Translations under genes and position numbers: made by a program
NCBI RefSeq assembly: GCF_013426205.1
Contig: NC_089427.1
Span: forward strand, 1,922,001 to 1,986,000
Source of the DNA: Metarhizium brunneum
Taxonomy: Eukaryota > Ascomycota > Sordariomycetes > Hypocreales > Clavicipitaceae
Direction of reading: 5' to 3'
DNA: 64,000 nt
In this document: positions 34,133 through 44,045 of the stretch, piece after piece
How the letters are laid out: each line of letters begins with the position of its first letter
How positions within the stretch are numbered: the first letter of the stretch is position 1
The notes under the pieces: generated by a model
Databases searched by the model: none
Seen by the model: only the letters and a program-made list of their open reading frames with translations
What the model was told of the DNA's origin: nothing

Positions 34133-36749
34133 TCATAGCCCTGCTAATATGCTCTGTATCCCAACCGACCCCGAGTCGTCCCTTTTCTGCACAAATGCCC
34201 TGAAGTCGCCCTTGCACAGCTTCCCCCTCCCGCCGCTCTGGCCCGGCGCCAGCGCCCTCGCCTTCTCCCTCAATGCTTCCGGACCCACGATGAAGAGTGA
34301 CCCAATCTCCGTAAGAAGCTCAACCATGACCGCAACATCCTTGGAAAGGGACCAGTCCCGCATCACGGAGACGTACTTTGCAATGTCCTGCGTGACCATC
34401 AGCCCCCCCGTAGCATTGACCTGGAACTTCTTGAAATGGTCAAAGAGGAGTTCGTGAATCGAGAGCGCGAGCTCGCTATAGTACTTTTCGGCGTTGAGCC
34501 CGTCAATAGCGAGGCTGGCTTCTTTGGAGGAGCGGCCGAGGAATTTGCAAATGTTGAGACACGTAGGCGTTTGGAGAAATTCGAGCTCGGCGCCTTTGGG
34601 GCGAAAGTCTTGCTTCTTCTGGGAGCTGAGCGATTTGGTGACATAGTTGGTGATGACGTCGATGGACGTTTTCATGACGGTGTTGGTTTTCTTCTCGATG
34701 GCGTCGATGGCCATGTTGCGTTGGGCTTCCATGCTCTTCCTTACCGTGGTGTTGGACTCGGCTAGGCGGATGAGAACGACGGTGATGAACCTGTCCATGA
34801 TGGCGGAGATGGTGACTGCTGGACGGATAGTGGGCAAGAAGGTCAGGTCGGGCTCCGTCTTGGAGTTTTCCACCAAGGCAGCTTGCCCGTCTGCGGCCTC
34901 CAGTGCCGTCTGGATATAGAGCTGACCCATGTTGGTGAGCAAAAGCTGCAGGAGGGCGTTGACATCCCTGGGTGTTTCGGCTTGGGATCCGAGCTCCAAG
35001 GTTCGCTGGACACTTTCCGCGAGCCACTTTAGCATACGCTTCGCATTGCTGACGCTCAGCGCACCGTCTTCCTCCGAGACCTCGATTTCATTCTTGTTCT
35101 CTTTATCCTTAATACCAGCGACTCGCAGCATGATTCGCTTCTGTGTCGGTGTGAGATCTGAAGATTCTAATCGTTCCAGATAGGCGTCCTTGGCCGTGGC
35201 CATGAACTGGGTGCCTTGCTGCGCTAATGATGCCATGAAACCCTGCGGTGCTCTCTTTCTTCGCGAATGGTACATGTTGAATTTGAATAGCAACGAGCTG
35301 TACATTTCCTCGAGGCTCTTTCGCTCTCGTTCGATGTAAGAGCTTCCCACCAAGTACGGAATGAATAGCTCATCCATCTGCTGATCCAGCGTCTGGGCAA
35401 TCTGCCCCGAGCATGCGTCGGGGTGCTCTGTGAGACCATGGCTTTTCAAGTCCTCCACCAACGAGCTAATGTAGCTTCTTGAAGAGTGTAATGATCTCAA
35501 AAAGGCCAGAGTGGACACGGTCTCCGCCTTGCCGAGAACCTTTTCGAGTCTCTGCTGAATGGACTGCTGAAATACTCGTTGGATGAACTTGATGAGGACT
35601 GTCTCATAGTATGGAAATGCTCTCTTGATGATGAATGATTCTTCCTGCATGACAATTTTGACCTCGTCGACGAGAGACTGCAACCCCGGATCGACGCCAG
35701 GAGGGTCTGAGTCAGGGTCCGCCAGAACTTCCCACGTCTCTCCATCGGCAATAGCCTCATCATTCAGCTGGTCTCGATCAATAAAGAACTGATGTTGATT
35801 GACGAAGACGGCAATCACACTAGCGCCACCATTAAAGTCATGCAAGACCTTGGAGCATTCCATCATGTCATCAAAGTTCTGGTGTCTGTAGCTGTTGTTA
35901 AATTGTTCTAAAAGGTCCTGTTCCAAGGACTCGCAGAACTTTTCGAGAATCTCGCGCGTATTATGTGATTTGGTTTCGCCATTCTGGCCACTCGGCGTCG
36001 AGCTATTTCGCTGGCTGTTGGAAGAAGTCCACGACAACGGGTCAAGCTGCTGGCTCATTCTCATCAACTGCCGCGCGATGACGGCGCACCTAATTTTATT
36101 CTCGGACCCGCCATGAAGTCGAATATCTTCCAAGGAGGATAGCAGTCCGGACTCGCTAAGCTCGGTCCAGCACTGGATCAGGAACATGGTGTCTTGTGCT
36201 CGGCGTCGTTTGCGATCAAGCTCCTCTAGCTTCTCTCCTATTTGAACAGCTATGTTACCTCCACCGTCGGTCCGGCCGCCGGCTTCCGGAGCATTGCTGG
36301 CGCTGTTCTGGCCCAACGATCCATCGAGTGCCTCGAATGAGCTCATGCTTTGGTCGAGCGTGCGACCGAGGGTATCGAGAGTCTGGTCATGCTGTATCTC
36401 TGCGCGACGTACTTGAGACAGGATTTCGGACTCCTTCTCTTGGAGCTCATCACCGAGCAATGCCAGTTGCGATAGGGCATCTGTTGACAAAGTACTGGTC
36501 AGTGGTGCTTGGGGGAGAAGCATCGAGGCGGGTTTGGGACAGGCTGGCTATACTCTCGAAGGTCCGAATTAACGGCTTAGGGTCAAATGCTGCCGCTGCA
36601 GGTCCTGAGCGGCGATTGGCAGGAACAGCACTATCCGCTAGACTGTCGACAAAGTCCCGAACGATGAAGTCCTTGTTGGAGAAGTTGTCCAAGGTGAAGC
36701 TCGGGCCCTTGGGAAAGAGGCTCTTTGGGCCCGAACTGGACCGCTCCAT
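34133..36749 (-). CDS. Exocyst complex component Sec10
   Basis: Subunit of the octameric exocyst, which tethers secretory vesicles to the plasma membrane at growing hyphal tips. Two exons, 36749-36554 and 36480-34133, give 847 aa. The 73-nt intron joins the codon for Asn in FENALSQLALLGDELQ. The N-terminus MERSSSGPKSLFPKGPSF is followed by FSNKDFIVRDFVDSLADSA, characteristic of fungal Sec10, and an N-terminal coiled coil. The rest is helical-rod sequence with the family motifs FIQRVFQQSIQQRLE, DELFIPYLVGSSYIERERK and FIVGPEALREKARAL. It is divergent from Nus1 and convergent with Dus4. Confidence 0.93.
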
Positions 36750-37389
36750 GGTTGGAGAGCGGGATTGCAAAGGCCGGCTGACAGGCTACATGTGTGTAGT
36801 GGCTGTGGGATATCAAAGCATCTGTGTGCAGACGCGGTTTGTCGTCGGGTGTCTGCGAAGGCTGGGAGGATGTCGTCGATGCATCGAGGTCCGCTGTTGA
36901 GGGCTTCGCCTTGTCGAGCTGGTTCAACGTTGCGACGTGCCTTGAACGGCCCCGGTCCATGCGTAACACTGCGTAGGGGTTCTGAGCCACTCTCAGCCCC
37001 GCCTATGGCCTGCAAGTGTGACTGCGCCACAGCCGAACCACGAAGCACATGCGCATTGCCAAGTCTAGCGACGTAATTCAGACACGGAGGAAACACCAAC
37101 ATTTCTCGCCGCCGTCTCGCTCCATCTCTTTCCCACCACCGTCATCACCATGCTGCCACGTCTTCGCCACTTCGTTTATTAGCCAGCCCACCTGTTACGA
37201 CTGACCTGTGGCTTTTCTTCTTTGTTTTTTTCTTCTTCTTTGGTCTTTTTTTTTCTGTTGTGTGCTTCTAATTTGGAGTGCTCATTCATAGCGACAACGT
37301 ACCCGACGACGCCTCTTCTTTCGAATCGATACCTTTTTCTTCTTTGACTAATACTTCACTTCCGGCTAACGGGCCGCAATAACTTCGCA
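36750..37389. promoter_or_regulatory. Divergent promoter, Sec10 / Nus1
   Basis: 640 bp between two start codons on opposite strands. A strong pyrimidine tract of repeated TTCTTC/TTTT lies at about 37205-37260, typical of fungal core promoters on the Nus1 side. Confidence 0.5.
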
Positions 37390-38506
37390 ATGCCCATGTC
37401 TGCCCGCGACCGCGCGGCCTACAGAGCTGATAATGCGTCGGACCACAAGTTTCTCAGCGACAAGGAGAGGGAGAGGATCATAAGGGTAGGATATCCAGCG
37501 CTCAAGATAGATGTCTTCTTCAGTCAGGTTGCTGATAACACATTCAGGCAAATCTTCCCAACCCAAACGAGATTCCCACCGTTGCAGCCTCGAAAGCCCA
37601 ATCACAGCGTCGGTCACGGCTTGGTGTTCGGCGATTTCTAAAAACTCAGCTCTATGCGCTTGTGTTTGCCATTATGCACGGCCTCTTTTCCCTATACATC
37701 CGCATTCGCCAGGCCATCCATATTGTCAGCTACCAAGTCTCTTCCGTATTGTACTACCATCACGGAACCCCGGAATACATTCGACGGGATATAATCGGTC
37801 TAGGCCGAAAGCCTAACCATCTGAGCGCCATTCTGAAGGCCGAGGAAAACCAGAGACCTAAAGCTGACCTTGATCGTCTAATTGAGGAGACTGCTGAGCT
37901 GGCAGCTTGGTGCGCCAGCGCCGAGATTCCCATGCTCTCCATTTACGAGAAGACAGGTGAGTATTGCCTTCTAAATTGGCTATATCAATATTTGGGTAGA
38001 TTTCTGTGTCTAATGCGTGTAAAACAGGCATTCTGAAGAAGCACATGCCCCGAGTTTACGAAGCCGTCATGCAAAAGTTCACCTTCTACTTCGCTGGACA
38101 ACATCCGAGCCTCTTGCTCACCTCTCCACACAAGGACGCCTACTCATCTCCAGCACTAGCTGGTGACAAACACGGCCACTTGAAGTTGCACCTCATCTCT
38201 GCCCAAGACGGTAGGGAGTCCATCGTCGACCTCACTCGGACCTTGGCGGAAATGTCGCAGAGAGGCAAGATTTCGCCACGAGACATCTCTATGGAACTGG
38301 TGGATGCAGAACTCTCCGAGGGAATCATGCCTGAGCCAGATCTTCTCATTCTGTTCAGCCCCAACGTGGAGCTGTCTGGCTACCCACCCTGGCAGATTCG
38401 TTTGACGGAAATTTTCTGCCTCCAGGATAACGAGGGATTTGGATATCAGGTGTTTTTGAAGGCTCTCCGGAAGTTTGCCAAGGCGCAAATGCGCAACGGC
38501 AAATGA
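37390..38506 (+). CDS. Nus1 / NgBR subunit of dehydrodolichyl diphosphate synthase
   Basis: Non-catalytic partner of the cis-prenyltransferase that makes dolichol for protein glycosylation in the ER. Three exons, 37390-37485, 37650-37956 and 38028-38506, give 293 aa. Introns are 164 and 71 nt. A short cytosolic N-terminus leads into a hydrophobic segment LYALVFAIMHGLFSLYIRIR (about 33-52). The cis-prenyltransferase fold follows, with HLSAILKAEENQ, ELAAWCASAEIPMLSIYEKTGILKKH, and a C-terminal ELSGYPPWQIRLTEIF. The catalytic Asp of the active synthases is not expected in Nus1, and none is evident in the corresponding region. The yeast gene is essential. Confidence 0.9.
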
Positions 38507-38930
38507 GAAAAGCATGGCACATGAAATCAAACTTTTGGGCAACATATGTACCACGAGGGATATTTTGCTTCCTGTGAGGGAACCATGTGGCCTCTATTTG
38601 ATAAATATCTCAACCTATTATATAAATAGCTTTTAAAGAGTCAGCATTCGCCTTGAGAGTTCCATCTTTCTTATGAATAATTGCTTCATTCAGGATATAC
38701 CTATCTTGCTCGTGTCGTGCGATCATGTATGTGGTAATCTAGTAAACCAAGATTTCTTACGTTCCGGACTTGGTCCATTAGACTGTGTGGAAGTTGTTCA
38801 CAGCTAGCAGGCTAGATATGGCCCCCTTTTTAGGGAAAGCGGGATGAAAATAGTAGCCGAGTAGAGTTTACGGCACGTTGGCAAGCAATAAGCTGTGTGC
38901 AGCTTCCCGCTTTATATATTTATTAATACG
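38507..38930. other. Transition from gene-rich DNA to AT-rich block
   Basis: 3' flank of the Nus1 gene. Base composition drops abruptly to nearly pure A/T from about 38930. No gene is seen. Confidence 0.5.
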
Positions 38931-40625
38931 ATATATAATAAAAGTATTTTTTAGGCTTTAATTAGTTAATAAAAAATTAATAGCTTAGCTTAAAATACTA
39001 ATTTTCTTATATTTATTATAAAAATATTTTTATTACTTTATTTCCCTCTAAAAGAGGTAAAACTACTAATATAAATTTATTTAATAGTTTTAGCTTTATA
39101 AGCTTTTTTAGCTTTTTTAGCCTTTTTAGCCTTAGTTTTATTAGCTTTATTAGCTTTTTTTATAGCTAATTTTATAGCTAATTTTATAATTTTTTTAATA
39201 TTATATTTTAATTTATTATTTTTAAAAGCTTTTTTTTTAAATTTTAAATTATTTTTATAATTTTTTTAATTTTTATAAAATTAAGATTTTTAATTTTTAT
39301 AAAATTAAGATTTTTAATTTTAAAATAAGTATTTTTTTTATTATAAAAAGCTTTTAATTTATTAATAATTATATTATTTATTAAGCTTTATTAGTTTTAA
39401 TTTTTAAAGATTATAATAAGTAATTTATTTATATTAAGCTTTTTATTATACTTAATTATTTTATTATTATTATTTATAAATAGCTATAATAAATATTAGT
39501 AAGTAGTTATAATACTTATAAAAAATATATATATATAAGGGTAATAACTTATAATTAATTATACCTTTTTTAAAAAAAGTAAAACTATTAATATAAATTT
39601 ATTAAATAGTTTTACTTTTAATATTTTTAGTTTTATAATAATTATTTTTTTTATTATAAAAAGCTTTTAATTTAATATTAATTATATTATTTTTTAAGTT
39701 TTATTAGCTTTTAACACTTAAAAATTATAATAAATAATTTATTTATATTAGGCTTTATATTAAGTAGCTTAGTACTTTTACTTATATTATTATTAATAAG
39801 TTAATTTAATTAATTTTATTTTATAAAAGCTTATATTAATAAGTATATATTTTATATATAATAATTTATAAATAATTATAATAAATATTAATAAGTACTT
39901 ATAAGAAATATATATATATAAAAGTAATAACTTATAATTAATTATATTATTATAATAGGATTTTAATAATAAAAAAAGTAAATAACTTAAATAAAAAAAA
40001 ATTAACTTAAAATATAAGTAAAAGTAAACTATATAAATATATTATATATATAAGTATTTTAGGTTTTTAATATAACTTAATATAAATTATAAGTATAAAG
40101 TTAATTTACCTTTATAATAATAATAGCTAAAGCTATTATAAAATAATTTTAGCTAGTAATTATAGCGTGATATTAATTATACTAGTATATTTAATATATT
40201 ATAATATATATATAAATAATTTATTTTTTTAGTTTTTTATTATTTTTAACCTAATATAACCTAATATTATTTTAGATTTTATACTTATATAATACTTATA
40301 TTATATATATAATTTTATTTAATTATAAAGTAAACTAATTATAAATTAATTAATATTTTTTAATTTTATAAAATTATATACCTTTTATAATAAAAAGAAA
40401 AACTATAATATAAAGCTATTTTTTATTAATTATTTTTATAATATTTTTTTTAATTTTTCTTTTTATTTTATTTTTTTTTATATTTTTTATTATTTTATTT
40501 AATTTTTTAATTTTTATAATATTTTTAGCTTTTAATAATATTTTTTTTATTAATATTTTTTATTAATATTTAGTTAATTTGCTTTATAATTAAATAAAAT
40601 TACATATATAATACTAGTATTATAT
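38931..40625. repeat. AT-rich repeat block, left part (RIP-degraded)
   Basis: Almost only A and T, with GC confined to AGCTTT and AGC-type words. The stretch from about 39050 (ACTACTAATATAAATTT start) recurs in partial form from about 39565, in inverted orientation at about 41070-42225, and again from about 42655 continuing at 50622. No open frames longer than about 60 codons. This is what RIP leaves of an old mobile repeat; the original family cannot be told. Confidence 0.8.
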
Positions 40626-41065
40626 TGTAACGGCTAAGGTTCCCAAGGGATAAACTAGTCGTAGTTTATGTTGGCAGAACAACTAGGGCAGTCAATCTGA
40701 GCGGTTGGTTGTTACGTTGGTGATAGGTCGTAGACCGTAACCAAGTGATCAGAGTCAAAGAGTTGTAAGCGAAGCTTATTTAATATAATAATCTGTGTTA
40801 AAAGCTAAGAAGCTAGAGTCTATCTATGGAGCAAAATTGGGGGTCCCTATATACTACAATGGATTACTTCTCCCGTTATAATGTTTCCCTCTGGATCGCT
40901 ATTGTGACCGTGATCCTGCTTACACGGATCACGGTTCCTTTTGCGATTTAGATGTGATGGTTACTCTGACTATTAATCTGTTGTCTGCCCTGCCTGTGCC
41001 GCCCCGTGGCTCATGCAGCCGGCCTAACCTGCAGCCTGCTTCCTGCATACGACTGGGTCGTAACA
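40626..41065. repeat. Solo LTR (440 bp) of the Ty3/gypsy element
   Basis: Begins TGTAACGGCTAAGG and ends GGGTCGTAACA (TG...CA ends), with a perfect 5-bp target-site duplication TATAT at 40621-40625 and 41066-41070. It matches the two LTRs of the element at 42752-50616 along its whole length. Differences are almost entirely C/T and G/A. It sits inside an inverted copy of the AT-rich repeat, so it inserted after that repeat and later lost its body by LTR-LTR recombination. Confidence 0.93.
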
Positions 41066-42746
41066 TATATAAGCGTAAAATCTAAAATAATATTAGGTTA
41101 TATTAGGCTAAAAATAATAAAAAACTAAAAAAATAAACTATTTATATATTATAATATATTAAATATACTAGTATAATTAGTACCGCGCTATAGCTTACTA
41201 ATTATAGCTACCTTATAATAGCCTTAGCTATTATTATATAATTAAACCTTATATATTATTATATAAACTTATTAACTTTATAATTATAATTTATATTAAG
41301 TTATATTAAAAACCTAAAATACCTATATATATAATATATTTATAAAGTTTACCCTTTTTTATATTTTAAATTAATTTTATATCTAAGTTATTTACCTTTT
41401 TTGTTATTAAAACTATAACTAATTATAAGTTACTACCCTTATATATATATATTTCTTATAAGTATTTACTAATATTTATTATAGCTATTTATAAACTATT
41501 ATATATAAAGTATAAACTAATAATAATAAGATAATTAATATAAGGGACTAGCTATACTTGCGGCTATATATATATATTACTAAATAGTAAGAATAAACTT
41601 AAAGGAAAAAGAAAAAAAAAAGGTTTTATCTCCTTCTTATTCTTCCTAATATACCTTATCTTAGCCTAAAGTTTATTTATACCAGGTCTGGTCCGGCTTT
41701 ACTTAGGGTTTTACCTAGACCTTAAGGTTTTTAGTAGCTTAAAGTTTATTTATACTAGGTCTAGGCTGGCTTTGCTTAGGATCCTACCTAGACCTGAGCC
41801 TCTAGCTTAAGTCTATAATAATTAAGTATAATAAAAAGCCTAATATAAGTAAATTACTTATTATAACCTTTAAGGGTTAAAGCTAATAAGGCCTAATAAA
41901 TAATATAATTATTAATAAATTAAAAACTTTTTATAATAAAAAAAAATACTTATTTTAAAGCTAAAAATTTTAATTTTATAAAAATTAAAAAAATTATAAA
42001 AATAATTAAGAATTTAAAAAAAAAAGCTTTTAAAAATATTAAATTAAAATATAATATTAAAAAAGCTATAAAAAAAGCTATAAAAAAAGCTATAAAAAAA
42101 GCTATAAAAAAAGCTAATAAAACTAATAAAATTAAAATTAAAAAAGCTAAAAAAGCTAAAAAAACTTATAAAGTTAAAGCTATTAAATAAATTTATATTA
42201 ATAGTTTTACTTTTTTTAGAGAGGTTAATATTTTTTATAATAATAGCTTTTTTAATATTACTTTTTTAGGCTTATTAGCTTTAATTTTTAAAATTATAAT
42301 AAATAATTTACTTATATTAAGCTTATTATTTTTTTTAATATTAATTATAATTATAATAAAATTATTAACTATTAATTAAGTCTAATATTAATAAGCTATA
42401 ATATTTTAAAAAGTAATATAAAGCTAAAAACTTATAAGTAATTATATTATTTATAAAGTAATTTATTTAAATTAGGTATATAAAAGTAAAATAAAATAAT
42501 TATAAAAAAATAATAAGTTTTATAAAAGTTAAAATTTTATTAATTTATATTATATTAAATTACTTTAAGTTTTTTAAGGTATAACTTATATAATTATAAG
42601 TTATTATTATTATTATATATTTTTATTAGTATATAAAATTATAACCCTTCTAAAAAAGGTAAAACTACTAATATAAATTTATTTAATAGCTTTAATTTTA
42701 TAAGTTTTTTTAGCTTTTTTAGCTTTTTTAGTTTTAGTTTTATTAG
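41066..42746. repeat. AT-rich repeat block, middle part (inverted copy) with a 73-bp tandem insert
   Basis: The first ~1.15 kb is the reverse complement of the left block, for example the AATATTAGGTTATATTAGG region. A less AT-rich stretch at about 41540-41820 is absent at the matching place in the copy at 50.9 kb. It contains two ~73-bp direct repeats starting near 41667 and 41740 (TAAAGTTTATTTATAC...). From about 42655 a forward copy begins and is cut by the LTR element. Confidence 0.7.
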
Positions 42747-42751
42747 CTTTA

Positions 42752-43191
42752 TGTAACGGCTAAGGTTCCCAAGGGATAAACTAGTCGTAGTTTATGTTGG
42801 CAGAACAACTAGGGCAGTCAATCTGAGCGGTTGGTTGTTACGTTGGTGATAGGTCGTAGACCGTAACTAAGTGATCAGAGTTAAAGAGTTGTAAGCGAAG
42901 CTTATTCAATGTAATGATCTGTGTTGAAAGCTAAGGAGCTAGAGTCTATCTATGGAGCGAAATTGGGGGTCCCTATATACTACGATGGATTACTTCTCCC
43001 GTCGTGATGTTTCCCTCTGGATCGCTGTTGTGACCGTGATCCCGCTTACACGGATCACGGTTCCTTCTGCGATCTAGATGTGACGGTCGCTCCGACCATT
43101 AATCCGTTGTCCGCCCTGCCTGTGCCGCCCCGTGGCTTATGCAGCCGGCCTAACCTGCAGCCTGCTTCCTGTATACGACTGGGTCGTAACA
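42752..43191 (-). repeat. 3' LTR of the Ty3/gypsy element
   Basis: 440 bp, TGTAACGG to GTAACA, the same length as the right LTR and the solo LTR. Compared with the right LTR it shows mainly C/T and G/A differences, for instance in the stretch corresponding to GGTCGTAGACCGTAAC. Confidence 0.93.
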
Positions 43192-43317
43192 CGATGTCCC
43201 CTCTCCCATGGTCTTGTTCTCAAGACCCAAGTCTCGTTTTATAAATAGCTTTGTAGCCCTTTCTTCTGTTGGTAAGTTCCCTCCTTCTTTTATTCTCTGG
43301 GATGTTTTGCTGACGCT

Positions 43318-44011
43318 ATGTCTGGTCGCATTTCTAAGCCGAAATCGAACGCGAAGAAAGATAACGGTCGCGAACGTGCCAATCTTGTTGGTGTTATAGA
43401 TTTATTTGGCTGCCCTGCGGACATGCCTTGTACTTATTGTTTTAAAAACGGTAAATCCTGCCGTATGGTGGATGGGAGATCGCGATGTAGCGAGTGCGTG
43501 CGGCGTGGTCGCCCATGTGATGGTGTTTTGGTGGCTTCTTCTTGTGGGTGCTGCCACAGCCCTTGTTTTGTCTGTATCTTTTTGCTGATAGTGTTTCTTA
43601 GTAACGCGCTTGCTGGAGTAACAGAAGAAACTGGAGTTGGAGGAGGAGGAGGCGGGTGACAAGCTGTTGGAGCTTCACACATAGCTGGCCGACCTTTAGT
43701 CTTAGCTCTCCACAGCCGTAAATCGATTAGCCCGAATACGAAAGATCTGGAATCGTGTCAAGGATAAGAGTTTGGAATTATTTCGTTGTGGTATGGCGGA
43801 GTTGGATGCTGAGGATGGGATTCTGCCCGCTTTAGACGCTTACGAGCGTTGGGTGGTGAATGATTTGGGTGCGATGGGTGTTCCTAAAGAGAGTGACTGG
43901 TCTGCTTTTGGGTTGGGCGAGGAGTTCTTGGATCTGGGTCCCCTTATACCTCCTGCGCCTTCTGGTGAAACTGCCTTAATAGGTGCTGGCACTTTCTTAG
44001 GTGCTTTATAG
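43318..44011 (+). pseudogene. Antisense cysteine-rich ORF inside the retroelement (RIP-broken)
   Basis: Lies opposite to gag-pol, between the integrase end and the 3' LTR. ATG at 43318. The first part is Lys/Asn-rich, then MPCTYCFKNGKSCRM and RCSECVRRGRPCDG form a CxxC...C...CxxC...C pattern resembling a compact zinc-binding module. A probable intron (about 43543-43611, GTGGGT to TTAG) joins a second frame rich in Glu and Leu, a coiled coil, running to TAG near 44009. This second frame holds one TAA and three TAG stops (43682, 43697, 43703). All fit C-to-T change of Gln codons, as RIP makes. Function unknown; a nucleic-acid-binding accessory protein is conceivable. It is a dead copy. Confidence 0.7.
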
Positions 44012-44045
44012 GTTCCCATGTGTTTTCTTCGTGTTTATAGTCTTT

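Noticed and set aside
41690..41790. TTAGGG-like words as telomere repeats
   Set aside because: Only isolated occurrences (e.g. ACTTAGGGTT), no tandem array.
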